This document shows, piece by piece, positions 27,681-35,510 of a stretch of DNA of 47,825 bases; the stretch's first letter is position 1; the number at the start of each line of letters is the position of its first letter. The DNA is from Acidimicrobiaceae bacterium (GTDB lineage Bacteria; Actinomycetota; Acidimicrobiia; Acidimicrobiales; RAAP-2). Location: assembly GCA_003133545.1 (NCBI GenBank), contig PKYA01000122.1, forward strand, positions 9,942 through 57,766. The letters are read 5' to 3'. Under the pieces are notes generated by a model. The model saw only the letters and a program-made list of their open reading frames with translations, did not search any database and was not told the origin of the DNA. The position numbers and the translations under genes were made by a program.

Positions 27681-28214
27681 ATGGCCGGGGCGGACATCAT
27701 GGCGCTGCCCGAGGGCGCCATCGACGAGGTGGCGGCGCGGGTGGGCTCGTGCCTGCGCGGCGAGCACGACGGCACGGGCCTGCGTATCGGCATCGCCTGC
27801 GCACTGTTCAACGGCGGCATCTCGGTGCGGTTGCTCCACGGGGCGCTCGATGCCCTGTCCGCCGCGGGCACCGATCGCGAGGACGTCACGGTGGCCTGGG
27901 CTCCCGGGGCCTTCGAGCTCCCGCTCGTCGCCCGCGCCTTCGCAGCCGCCGGCAAGGTGGACGCCGTGCTGTGCATTGGCGCCGTCATCCGTGGTGAGAC
28001 CGGTCACTACGACTTCGTGGCGGGGGAGTGCGCCGCCGGGATCCAGCAGGTCCAGCTGTCCACCGGGGTGCCGGTCATCTTCGCCGTGCTCACGACGAAC
28101 ACGTTGGAGCAGGCCCTCGCCCGCTCGGAGCCCGACGATTCGAACAAGGGTCGCGAGGCGGTCCTCACGGGGATCGAGATGGTCCGCCTGCTGCGGACGG
28201 GTCCGCTCTCCTGA
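27681..28214 (+). CDS. ribH: 6,7-dimethyl-8-ribityllumazine synthase
   Basis: RibH condenses the two precursors to lumazine. The 177-residue product has 'RIGIACALFN' with a substrate aromatic residue, 'APGAFELPLVA', the catalytic 'GAVIRGETGHYDFVAG' containing the active-site histidine, and 'PVIFAVLTTNTLEQAL'. ATG 27681 is 16 bases after ribBA. The N-terminal 30 residues are longer than usual; an in-frame ATG (Met7) could be the true start. The gene ends 13 bases from the convergent SDR gene. Confidence 0.95.
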   Translation: MAGADIMALPEGAIDEVAARVGSCLRGEHDGTGLRIGIACALFNGGISVRLLHGALDALSAAGTDREDVTVAWAPGAFELPLVARAFAAAGKVDAVLCIGAVIRGETGHYDFVAGECAAGIQQVQLSTGVPVIFAVLTTNTLEQALARSEPDDSNKGREAVLTGIEMVRLLRTGPLS

Positions 28215-28227
28215 GGACCGGCCCTGC

Positions 28228-29058
28228 TCAGGGCGGGGGCTGCTCCAGGGTGGCATTGTCGGGGATCTGATCGGCGCGCATGGCGCCCAGCGCGAACTCC
28301 GCCGTGGCTCCGCCGTCGACGACGACGACCTGGCCGCTGATGTAGCTCGCCAGGTCCGAGGCGAGGAACACGGCGACCTTGGCGATCTCGTCGGGTTCCC
28401 CCATGCGCCCCAGGGGGGCGCGGCTCTCCAGGGGCAATCCGTCCTCGTTCCGACCACCGAGGCGGGCGACGACCCGCGGGGTCGCCACGGCGCCCGGGGC
28501 GACGTTGTTGACCCGGATCCCGGCGGGCGCGAGCTCGATGGCCAACGAGCGGGTGAGTGAGATGAGCCCTGCCTTGGCCGCACCGTAGGGAGCGTGGAAC
28601 GGCGCCGAGGAGAGCCCGCTCACCGAGGAGATGGACACGATACTGCCGCCCTCGCCCTGTGCCACGAGGTGGCGCCCCGCCGCCCGCCCGATGTGAAAGA
28701 ACTGCCGCAGCACCGCATCGAGGCTGTAGTCCCAGTCGGCATCGGTCAGGTCGAGCGCCCGCCCGTAGCGGATCTCGCCGATGACGTCGACCACGACGCT
28801 GAGACTCCCCAACGCCTCGATCGTCTGCGCCACTGCTGCCTCGGCCTCGGGCATGTGCCGGAGATCGCTCCGGATGCCGGTCGCCGTGCCTCCCTGTGCA
28901 CGGACCTCGCCGGCCACAGCATCAGCGCGCGCACCGTCGAAGTCGACGCAGGCGACGGCCGCACCCGCTTCGGCCAGCCCGAGCGCGCACGATCGGCCCA
29001 GGCCGGGTCCCGCGCCCGCGACGAGTGCGACCTTCCCCTCCAACCCGAACTCCAGCAT
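28228..29058 (-). CDS. Short-chain dehydrogenase/reductase (SDR family)
   Basis: This is a classical SDR of 276 residues. The cofactor motif is 'VAGAGPGLGRSCALG' near residue 12, 'VDFDGARAD' follows the second strand, the active-site serine lies in 'SIVSISSVSGLS', and the catalytic Tyr/Lys are in 'APYGAAKAGLISL'. The C-terminal 'VVVDGG' is typical of the FabG-like group. Substrate cannot be assigned. ATG 29058 is supported by a leaderless -10 box seven bases upstream on the minus strand. It faces ribH tail to tail and is divergent from the Asp-box protein gene. Confidence 0.88.
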   Translation of the reverse strand: MLEFGLEGKVALVAGAGPGLGRSCALGLAEAGAAVACVDFDGARADAVAGEVRAQGGTATGIRSDLRHMPEAEAAVAQTIEALGSLSVVVDVIGEIRYGRALDLTDADWDYSLDAVLRQFFHIGRAAGRHLVAQGEGGSIVSISSVSGLSSAPFHAPYGAAKAGLISLTRSLAIELAPAGIRVNNVAPGAVATPRVVARLGGRNEDGLPLESRAPLGRMGEPDEIAKVAVFLASDLASYISGQVVVVDGGATAEFALGAMRADQIPDNATLEQPPP

Positions 29059-29065
29059 GGAGACG

Positions 29066-29071
29066 AACCTA
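29066..29071 (-). promoter_or_regulatory. Leaderless-type -10 box of the SDR gene
   Basis: On the minus strand TAGGTT ends seven bases before ATG 29058, matching the spacing seen at other leaderless genes here. Confidence 0.5.
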
Positions 29072-29152
29072 TCCCGTCGGCCCGGGGGCAGCGAGTGCGT
29101 ACCGCGCCCCGTCGGATGCCAACCTTTTGGCGCTTCCGGGCGTGGAGCAAGT

Positions 29153-29827
29153 GTGGAAGCGCGCCAACGTACCAAAGCCGTGCTCGTCCTCACGCTCCTC
29201 TGTGTCACGCTCTGGACTCTCGGGGGTCCGGGTCGGGCTGCCGGCAGTGCGAAGGAGCGCAGCCACCACGCCGCATCCCTTCCGGCTTACCTGTCGAGAA
29301 CGATCCACGCCATCCCATTGCCGGCGTTGTTCACCTCGATACCGGACCTCCAACCAGTGGGAACGCTCGTCCCCGGGGCGGACATCACGGTGTCGGCGTC
29401 AGACGGGGGGGGCCTACGCTTCGGCCTCGCCGTCTTCCCGTCCTACCAGTCCGCGACCTACCCGGCCATCAGCGGCGATGGTGGCGCGACCTGGCGGATC
29501 GACGGTCCGTGCTTCTGGGTTGCTGCGGCCGACGGTCCCGCCGAGACGAGCAGCGTCGGGGCACTGGGGCCCGACGGCGCCTTCTTTTGGGGAGAGGGCG
29601 GCGACGTCGTCAAGATCACCACCGACGGCGGCCTGCGGTGGTCGGCGACCGGCTTCGGGGACGGCGTCTACTCGGTGCGCGCCGCGCACGGAACTCTCCG
29701 CACCGTCGCGCTGGGCAATCAGGTCAAGGGAGGGGCGGGAGGGGCCTTTGGTGCGTTCCTCTATATCTCTACGGACGCCGGCCGGACGTGGAAGCTCCAT
29801 GGCGTGCTGCCCGATGTGCGGGAGTAA
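29153..29827 (+). CDS. Secreted protein with Asp-box (BNR) repeats
   Basis: The 224-residue product begins with a signal peptide: 'MEARQRTK', then a hydrophobic run 'AVLVLTLLCVTLW' and a likely cleavage region after 'GGPGRAAGSA'. The mature part contains three Asp-box turns of the form SxDxGxTW: 'SGDGGATW', 'TTDGGLRW' and 'STDAGRTW'. Such boxes cap beta-propeller blades in sialidases and in many non-enzymatic proteins. Only part of a propeller fits in this length and no sialidase catalytic residues were seen. GTG 29153 was chosen because the signal peptide starts there and GGAG lies about six bases upstream. Function unknown. Confidence 0.72.
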   Translation: MEARQRTKAVLVLTLLCVTLWTLGGPGRAAGSAKERSHHAASLPAYLSRTIHAIPLPALFTSIPDLQPVGTLVPGADITVSASDGGGLRFGLAVFPSYQSATYPAISGDGGATWRIDGPCFWVAAADGPAETSSVGALGPDGAFFWGEGGDVVKITTDGGLRWSATGFGDGVYSVRAAHGTLRTVALGNQVKGGAGGAFGAFLYISTDAGRTWKLHGVLPDVRE

Positions 29828-29850
29828 ACCCGCTGTCTCCGCAGGTTCCC

Positions 29851-29879
29851 TTGTCCGGGGCCGTTCCCGCCGGTACAGT
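29851..29879 (+). promoter_or_regulatory. Promoter of a leaderless small-protein gene
   Basis: TTGTCC (-35, 29851-29856), exactly 17 bases, then TACAGT (-10, 29874-29879). The -10 ends six bases before GTG 29886. This is the best-formed promoter in the window together with that at 20889. Confidence 0.7.
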
Positions 29880-29885
29880 TCTGCT

Positions 29886-30152
29886 GTGCTCCGGGCGCTG
29901 CTGGCAACGCTGTGTGTCGCTCTCATCTCGTCTGTGGCGCTCACTCCCGACGCGGCACAACTCGTGGTCGTCGTCGCGTCGGTCGCGCTGGTGGCCATCG
30001 TCGTCGCGTCGTCGTGCGTCGCGATGGGTACCGCGTGGAACCTCCAGTCGGGGGTTGTCGGGGGCGTGGCCGATGCGTGGTCGGGCCCGTCCGCCACCGG
30101 CCAGGCTCATGCTGTTGTTCGCCTAGTTCTCCTGTCACAGCCTCGGCGTTGA
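29886..30152 (+). CDS. Small membrane protein (88 residues), leaderless
   Basis: The frame GTG 29886 to TGA 30150-30152 encodes 88 residues. Two hydrophobic segments stand out: about residues 3-19 ('RALLATLCVALISSVAL') and 25-47 ('LVVVVASVALVAIVVASSC'), followed by a polar Gly/Ser-rich tail ending in 'QPRR'. The strongest evidence that it is real is its promoter, with ideal -35/-10 spacing and the six-base gap to the start codon seen at other genes here. It precedes a YidC-family insertase gene by 66 bases. No family was recognised; a substrate or partner of that insertase is a reasonable guess only. Confidence 0.6.
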   Translation: MLRALLATLCVALISSVALTPDAAQLVVVVASVALVAIVVASSCVAMGTAWNLQSGVVGGVADAWSGPSATGQAHAVVRLVLLSQPRR

Positions 30153-30218
30153 GCTGAACGTCGGTCCTCCCGGGCCGCCGTTCTGACCTCAACCATTCCG
30201 AGACAACAGGAGAATTCA

Positions 30219-31067
30219 ATGTTTTCGTCGATTCTTGGCCATATCGGCCACCCCTTTTACAGCGCGTGCGCCTGGATCCTCGCGGGCTTCTTCGCACTGG
30301 TCCCCAACTTCGCCGTCGCCATCGCACTCTTGACGCTCGTCATCATGACGGTCGTCTTTCCGATCACCCTCCGTGGCACCCGGGCGATGCTGCGGCTGCA
30401 AACGCTCAGCCCCGAGATCAAGAGGTTGCGGGCCAAGTACAAGGTGCAGCCCGAGATGACGGCGGTGCAGCAACAGGAGGTGCAACAGCGGCAGCGGGTC
30501 GAACTCACCGCGTTGTACAAGGAACACGAGGTCAGCCCGGTCGGCGGGTGCCTCCCCCTGATCCTGCAGTTCCCTATCTTCGTCATTTTGTACGGGACGA
30601 TTCGTGGCCTCGTCCATCAAGTGGTGCGGCACGGCGTTCCAAGGCCGGATCCGCTGTATGTCGGACACGGGACGCGGATCTTCAAGGCCATAGGGGCGGC
30701 GCACGGCCAGCTCATCTCCTTCGGGGTGAACCTCGCCGATTCGGTGCGGACTCCGGGACTGGCGTGGGGATCGAGGGTCCCTCTGCTCGCGCTGGTGCTC
30801 GTCGCCATTGCGCTCCAGTACGTCTACATGAAGCGGATGAACGACCGGAGTCCCGCTGGCGCTGTGGCGCGCGAGCCGGCACAGTGGCTGCAGAAAGCCC
30901 TCCCGCTCCTTTTGGCCGTGATCTACATCTCGGTTCCCGCGGGAGTGACGGTGTATTTCATCGTGTCGAGCCTGTGCAGAATCGCGCAACAGCACGCGAT
31001 GTACGGGCACGACCCCCACATTCGGACCTCCGTCGAAATACTGCGGGCGCAATCCGGATCGGGGTGA
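30219..31067 (+). CDS. YidC/Oxa1-family membrane insertase paralogue
   Basis: YidC proteins insert and fold membrane proteins. The 282-residue product has the Gram-positive layout: hydrophobic start, first core segment 'FAVAIALLTLVIMTVVFP' (residues 31-48), the cytoplasmic hairpin with 'LQTLSPEIKRLRAKYK', then 'EVSPVGGCLPLILQFPIFVILYGTIR' near residues 105-130 and further membrane spans. The arginine that usually sits five or six residues before the proline closing the first core span is absent (Met43 and Ile42 occupy these places). This suggests a specialised paralogue rather than the housekeeping copy, which in Actinobacteria lies near rpmH/rnpA. ATG 30219 has AGGAG upstream. Confidence 0.83.
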   Translation: MFSSILGHIGHPFYSACAWILAGFFALVPNFAVAIALLTLVIMTVVFPITLRGTRAMLRLQTLSPEIKRLRAKYKVQPEMTAVQQQEVQQRQRVELTALYKEHEVSPVGGCLPLILQFPIFVILYGTIRGLVHQVVRHGVPRPDPLYVGHGTRIFKAIGAAHGQLISFGVNLADSVRTPGLAWGSRVPLLALVLVAIALQYVYMKRMNDRSPAGAVAREPAQWLQKALPLLLAVIYISVPAGVTVYFIVSSLCRIAQQHAMYGHDPHIRTSVEILRAQSGSG

Positions 31068-31230
31068 CCGGTACCTGGCAGCCGATAGGGTGCGCACACG
31101 GTTTGCGAGGAATCCCTACCCAGCAGTAGCTTCGGCAAACCTAATATTTGGCAACGGATACTCGACGGCGGGCTCGGCACCTGGGGTGATTCCGTACTGC
31201 CTCCGAGCAAGATGGGAAGTCGGATTCCTG

Positions 31231-32685
31231 ATGCGCGCGCCACGAATGCGCTGGTCCATTGCCTTCGGTTGCCTCACGATGTGTGTCGTGCTGGCCACAT
31301 CGAGCTCCGCATCCGTGCGGCCGATTCCGCTCGCCACCTATCACGGCGACAACGCGCGCACGGGGTTCTCCGCGGGGACTTCGATCTCGTCCGCCAATGC
31401 GGCGAGCTTGTTGCAGAAGTGGCACGACACCGTCGGTGCGTCCATATCCGATCAGCCGATCGTGGCCAATGGAGTGGTCTACTGGGGCGACTGGACGGGT
31501 CACATGCACGCAACCACGTTGGCGGGGACCTCCGTGTGGTCGACGGCGCTCGGCACGGCATCGAAGCCCAAGTCGTGCCCGTACGATTTGGCGACGCAGG
31601 GCATCGTGAGCTCTGCGGCGGTCGGTACCGTGGATGGCAAGAATCTGGTCTGGGTTGGCGGTGGGGCTGGGCAAGTTGTCGCGCTCAACGTATCGAACGG
31701 CAAGGTCGTGTGGTCGACGCGTCTTGGCACACCACCCGAATATGTCACGTGGTCCTCGCCGACGCTCTACGACGGCAGCGTGTACGAGGGGGTGGCGTCG
31801 TTCAACGACTGTCCGGTCATCAACGGGTCTTTTGACCGATTGAACGCCGCCACCGGCGCTATTGAAGCCATCAATCACCTCTCCATCCCATCGAACTGCG
31901 TCGGGCCCGGTATTTGGAGCTCGCCGGCGATCGACCCCAGCACCAACTCGATCTATGTGTCCACAAGCAACGCCAACCTGCGCAAGGGGAACGGGACATG
32001 CGAGGCTGCTCCGGATCAAGAAGCGATCCTCCGACTGGACGCCACCACGCTGGTCGTCACCGAGCGCTGGCAGGTGCCCACGTCCCAACAGGTATCTGAC
32101 TCGGACTTCGGCGGCAGCCCCATGCTCTTCACCGCCACCATCGATGGGGTGAATCGCCAACTCGTCGGAGCGGTGAACAAGAACGGCGTCTACTACGTTC
32201 TCGACCGGGACAACCTCGCCGCAGGTCCGGTGTGGACCTATACAGCCGAGAGCGCCGCGACGCTGGCCAGCTCAGCCTGTAGCGACGTCAATACCATTTC
32301 GTCATCTGCCTGGGCGGGTCCGGGCGCGCCGATCATGGTGGCCGGACTGGCGGTGAAGGGTGCCACCTGCATCGGAACGTTGGCTGCGCTCAATCCGAGC
32401 ACGGGTACCACCGAATGGCAGGTACCTCTCCAGGGTCCCGTCCTCGGCGCCGTGACTGAGGTGCCGGGACTGGTCGCGGTGGGCGCAGGCGCCCACGTTG
32501 ACGTGCTCGCCAGCTCCACCGGCGCAACCCTCTTCTCTTACGCCGAACCGAAATCGAAGCAACGCAGCAAGAAACGGGTGATTTTCGGGGCGCCTGTCGG
32601 TTGGTTTTGGAGTCCGCCGACCATTGCCGGCCAGTTCCTCTTCGCCGCGAATCAGGACGGTACTCTTCGGGCCTTCTCTCCATGA
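31231..32685 (+). CDS. Secreted PQQ-type beta-propeller protein
   Basis: The 484-residue product starts with a signal peptide ('MRAPRMRWSIAFGCLTMCVVLATSSSAS' region, cleavage near residue 28). The mature part consists of repeats such as 'QPIVANGVVYWGDWTGHMHA', 'GQVVALNVSNGKVVWST', 'SSPTLYDGSVYEG' and 'GVYYVLDRDNL', which are blades of the PQQ/quinoprotein-like propeller. Cofactor-binding residues of alcohol dehydrogenases were not recognised, so it is probably a structural or binding propeller. ATG 31231 is the only start that gives a signal peptide. The 163 bases before it hold an AT-richer patch (31140-31165) that may be a promoter. Confidence 0.8.
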   Translation: MRAPRMRWSIAFGCLTMCVVLATSSSASVRPIPLATYHGDNARTGFSAGTSISSANAASLLQKWHDTVGASISDQPIVANGVVYWGDWTGHMHATTLAGTSVWSTALGTASKPKSCPYDLATQGIVSSAAVGTVDGKNLVWVGGGAGQVVALNVSNGKVVWSTRLGTPPEYVTWSSPTLYDGSVYEGVASFNDCPVINGSFDRLNAATGAIEAINHLSIPSNCVGPGIWSSPAIDPSTNSIYVSTSNANLRKGNGTCEAAPDQEAILRLDATTLVVTERWQVPTSQQVSDSDFGGSPMLFTATIDGVNRQLVGAVNKNGVYYVLDRDNLAAGPVWTYTAESAATLASSACSDVNTISSSAWAGPGAPIMVAGLAVKGATCIGTLAALNPSTGTTEWQVPLQGPVLGAVTEVPGLVAVGAGAHVDVLASSTGATLFSYAEPKSKQRSKKRVIFGAPVGWFWSPPTIAGQFLFAANQDGTLRAFSP

Positions 32686-32702
32686 CCTGACCGATGCTTG
32701 TC

Positions 32703-32708
32703 TAGGAT
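32703..32708 (+). promoter_or_regulatory. Leaderless-type -10 box of the GT2 gene
   Basis: TAGGAT ends seven bases before GTG 32716. It sits in the 30-base gap after the PQQ-propeller gene. Confidence 0.6.
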
Positions 32709-32715
32709 CGGTCAG

Positions 32716-33564
32716 GTGATAAGCGTCATCGTGCCGGTGCGCAATGGCCTGCCGTACTTAGAGGAGCAACTCAGTGCTCTGGAAATGCAAGAGTGCACCG
32801 AGCCGTGGGAAGTGGTGGTCGCCGACAACGGCTCAACCGATGCCACCGCGTCGGTGGTGCGGGGGTGGGCCGATCGCAATGGGCTGTTCCGCCTGGTGGA
32901 CGCATCGGAGGTCAGGGGGCCAGGGGCGGCGCGCAACGCGGGGGTCCGGGCCGCCAAGGGTGACCTCTTGGTCTTCTGTGATGCCGACGATGTCGTGCAA
33001 CCCGGTTGGCTCAACGCCCACGTGGCCGCTCTGACGGAGTCGGCCATCGTCGGTGGTGTCTTCGATTCTTGGTCGCTCAATGGGCTTGCTGCGCCCTCTC
33101 CTCTGACCCACTCCATTCCCTCGGCCCTGAGCCAGTTCGGTTTCCTCCCTGCCGTCATCAGCGCGAATCTGGCGCTGCGTCGGTCCGTTTTCGAGGAGGT
33201 CGGCGGGTTCGCCGAAGACCTCATGACCGGGGAGGACATCGATCTGAGCTGGCGTTTGCAGCTCCGGGGGTACACATGCGTGGTGCGCACCGATGCAGTC
33301 GTCGCCCGGCGCGCCCGACAAGGATTCTGGGGGACATTCGGGCGGTTTACCGCCTACGGTCGATGCGGCCCCGCCCTCTATCGCCGGTACCGGGCTGAAG
33401 GCCTACAGCGCAACCTCGCGCTGGCCGCCAAGACGTGGGCCTGGTTGGCGCTGAACGCACCGAGGCTCGTCCGGACCGAGTTCCGTACAGAGTGGGCCAG
33501 CATCGCCGGCTGGAGAACGGGGCGCCTGTTGGAGTCCTGGCGACAATGGACCTTTTTCCCGTGA
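32716..33564 (+). CDS. Family 2 glycosyltransferase
   Basis: This 282-residue GT-A enzyme has 'ISVIVPVRNGLPYLEEQL' at its start, the nucleotide-sugar aspartate in 'VVADNGSTDATA', the DxD-like metal site 'LLVFCDADDVV' near residue 90, and an acceptor-side 'EDIDLSWRLQLRG' near residue 180 that carries the likely catalytic base. No membrane spans are evident. GTG 32716 is preferred over TTG 32698 because of the leaderless promoter and because the conserved strand starts directly after it. The donor sugar cannot be read from sequence; the surrounding genes point to surface glycans. Confidence 0.88.
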   Translation: MISVIVPVRNGLPYLEEQLSALEMQECTEPWEVVVADNGSTDATASVVRGWADRNGLFRLVDASEVRGPGAARNAGVRAAKGDLLVFCDADDVVQPGWLNAHVAALTESAIVGGVFDSWSLNGLAAPSPLTHSIPSALSQFGFLPAVISANLALRRSVFEEVGGFAEDLMTGEDIDLSWRLQLRGYTCVVRTDAVVARRARQGFWGTFGRFTAYGRCGPALYRRYRAEGLQRNLALAAKTWAWLALNAPRLVRTEFRTEWASIAGWRTGRLLESWRQWTFFP

Positions 33565-33589
33565 GAGATGGCGCCGGCTTCGACGGGGG

Positions 33590-34471
33590 CTACAGGTCCA
33601 TCTTCCCGTAGAGCTCGACTCCCGGGCGCCAGACATAGCGCAGCTCTCCGTCAAGGAGCCTGCGCTGGCTCACGTACGCCTCCACCGCAGCGACCTTGGC
33701 CGGCTTGGACCGCTGCACGCGCAGCAGCAGTGGACGGCGCCGCGTCAGCCGCACGACCGAGCGCGCCAACTGCGCGAGGGTCATGGCCAGGGTTGGTCGA
33801 GTCGGGTAACCATCGGGCCACAGACCTCCCGCCGGGTAGACCCGATAGGTGTAGAGCTCGGGCGCGGCGCCGTTCGTACTCTGTCCGGCCCGGGAGCCGT
33901 AGACCTCGATCACCGCGCGGCGGGCGGCTCTCGCCAAGGCCCGGTGATCGGGATGGTGGTCGTCGAGCTTGGTGACGAAAACGTGCGACGGGGACAGATC
34001 CCGGAGCAACGCGCCGAGGCGCGCCGCCACTTCTTCCTCGTGGTCCTCCAGTGTGCCGTCGGCAAAGCCGAGCTCGAATCTCCGATCGCGTGGTACCGCG
34101 AGCGCGTCAAGGGCACTCTGCCACTCACCTCGTCGCACCGTGACGACGTCGTCCACGGCAGGCCGGGGCAGGACGGAATGCCAGCCATTGCCGCCGTCGG
34201 TGGCCACGGCCACTGAGGTCGCGTGCCCTCGCTGCGCCACTTCGGCCAACAGAAGGCCACAACCGATGGTCTCGTCGTCCGGGTGTGGAGCGAGCACCAG
34301 GGCCGTCCCCCTGACAAGGGTTTCGGTCGCATTCCGGGCCAGGGCGACTTGGGCCCAACCCCACAACGCGCCGACCGGCGGGCGCGTCACATGCCGGCGC
34401 ACTACCACTGAGCCCGAATAATGCGATCGGGTGTCGACGGTGAACAAGGTTCGGTCACGTACCCGTGCCAC
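33590..34471 (-). CDS. PIG-L family deacetylase
   Basis: The family removes acetyl groups from N-acetylglucosamine-type sugars or pseudo-disaccharides. The zinc site is in 'VLAPHPDDETIGCG' (the AHPDDE motif, here APHPDDE) and in 'DDHHPDHRAL' further on. The 293-residue length is normal. The start is uncertain: GTG 34471 overlaps the upstream glycosyltransferase by 17 bases, but the first 27 residues are not conserved-looking and inner GTG codons near 34410 would keep the whole domain. Downstream of a GT2 gene on the same strand, it may trim a sugar added by that enzyme. It ends 25 bases from the convergent GT2 gene. Confidence 0.87.
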   Translation of the reverse strand: MARVRDRTLFTVDTRSHYSGSVVVRRHVTRPPVGALWGWAQVALARNATETLVRGTALVLAPHPDDETIGCGLLLAEVAQRGHATSVAVATDGGNGWHSVLPRPAVDDVVTVRRGEWQSALDALAVPRDRRFELGFADGTLEDHEEEVAARLGALLRDLSPSHVFVTKLDDHHPDHRALARAARRAVIEVYGSRAGQSTNGAAPELYTYRVYPAGGLWPDGYPTRPTLAMTLAQLARSVVRLTRRRPLLLRVQRSKPAKVAAVEAYVSQRRLLDGELRYVWRPGVELYGKMDL

Positions 34472-35282
34472 TCCCCGAGGAAAGTCGCTCGCGCATCGGT
34501 TCGACGGGATAGCGGATGCCCAGCTTTCCCCGCGCCCCGTCGGAGATCCCTCTGACCATGACCGCCAATCTTCGGAAGCGGCCGCCTTTTTCGCGCAGGA
34601 TCGCCCGTGCGAGCAGCTTGGACATGTTCAGCGGATAGCGACCAAGTCGGTGCTTCACCCGGAAGTGGACATAGAGCATGTTGCGAGTCTCGTAGTAGTA
34701 CTTCCACAACGGCACTCCGTCGCCGTGCCGAATGGGGTCGTGATCGACCACGGCATCATAGACGACCTGCATGTGGTAGCCCGCCTCCGGGATCCGCCAC
34801 TGCAGATACTCCGTGTCCTCGGCCCACCAGAACAGTTCCGCCATTGGCACCCCCACTGCCTCGACTATCTGTCGGGAAACGATGAAACCGCACCAGGACG
34901 GCCACAATCCACATGTGCCGTCTATTTGTCGCGAGATGGGGAACACGAACGCGGAGCCGGGGTCCCGCTCGGCGACCGCCCACAATCGCTCGAGGCAGGA
35001 CGCGTCGGGAATCATGTCGTCGTCGAGCACCCAGGCGTGCGCATAGCCGGAGGCGAGAAACGCGCTGAGACCCTCGGCGTACCCTCCCGCCGGCCCGGTG
35101 TTGGTCTCCGACCGCAGCACCTCGGTGGGCACCGGTGCGGCGGGTGGAACATTGAGACAGACCGGAGGCCGGCTGGCGTTGTCCACGACGAGCAGAGAGG
35201 CGGGCGGAAGGGTCTGGCCGGCAATGGCCTCGAGGCAGCGGGCAAGGGAATCGGGTGCGTTGTGCGTCAGGACGACTGCCAT
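34455..35282 (-). CDS. Family 2 glycosyltransferase (GlfT1/rhamnosyltransferase-like)
   Basis: The 275-residue product begins 'MAVVLTHNAPDSLARCLEAI', has 'LLVVDNAS', then 'NTGPAGGYAEGL' and the metal-binding 'AWVLDDDMIPD' near residue 85. 'LFWWAEDTEYLQWRI' near residue 165 carries the probable catalytic base. This arrangement, including 'NTGPAGG', is typical of GT2 galactofuranosyl and rhamnosyl transferases. ATG 35282 fits the conserved strand; upstream residues in the same frame do not look like the family. It overlaps the PIG-L gene at its 3' end and is divergent from a GT4 gene. Confidence 0.87.
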   Translation of the reverse strand: MAVVLTHNAPDSLARCLEAIAGQTLPPASLLVVDNASRPPVCLNVPPAAPVPTEVLRSETNTGPAGGYAEGLSAFLASGYAHAWVLDDDMIPDASCLERLWAVAERDPGSAFVFPISRQIDGTCGLWPSWCGFIVSRQIVEAVGVPMAELFWWAEDTEYLQWRIPEAGYHMQVVYDAVVDHDPIRHGDGVPLWKYYYETRNMLYVHFRVKHRLGRYPLNMSKLLARAILREKGGRFRRLAVMVRGISDGARGKLGIRYPVEPMRERLSSGSGTGT

Positions 35283-35499
35283 GATCCCCTGTCCGGCGCT
35301 TGCCACGTCGAATCTCCCTCTGCCCCCACGGTCGGTGGGCCATTGTGCATCAATCTGGTCGCCACTTTGGCAGGACGCCGACGATCTGCTCACCTCAAGT
35401 TCGTCCGACCCCAACTACATCCATGTCATTCCCGCGGTCGCAGCCTCGGGCACGTCTGCGCTCCGCGCCGGGATGCGGTGCCTCTGGCGTTCGCTCGGC

Positions 35500-35505
35500 T
35501 AGCCT
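35500..35505 (+). promoter_or_regulatory. Leaderless-type -10 box of the GT4 gene
   Basis: TAGCCT ends five bases before GTG 35511. It lies in the 228-base gap between the two divergent glycosyltransferase genes, in which nothing else was recognised. Confidence 0.4.
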
Positions 35506-35510
35506 TCGGC

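Noticed and set aside
28205-28250. Bidirectional terminator between ribH and the SDR gene
   Set aside because: The GCCCTG/CAGGGC palindrome has too small a loop and no T-run, and lies partly inside the SDR gene.
32698-33564. GT2 gene starting at TTG 32698
   Set aside because: The TTG lies upstream of the -10 box TAGGAT; GTG 32716 fits the promoter and the conserved first strand.
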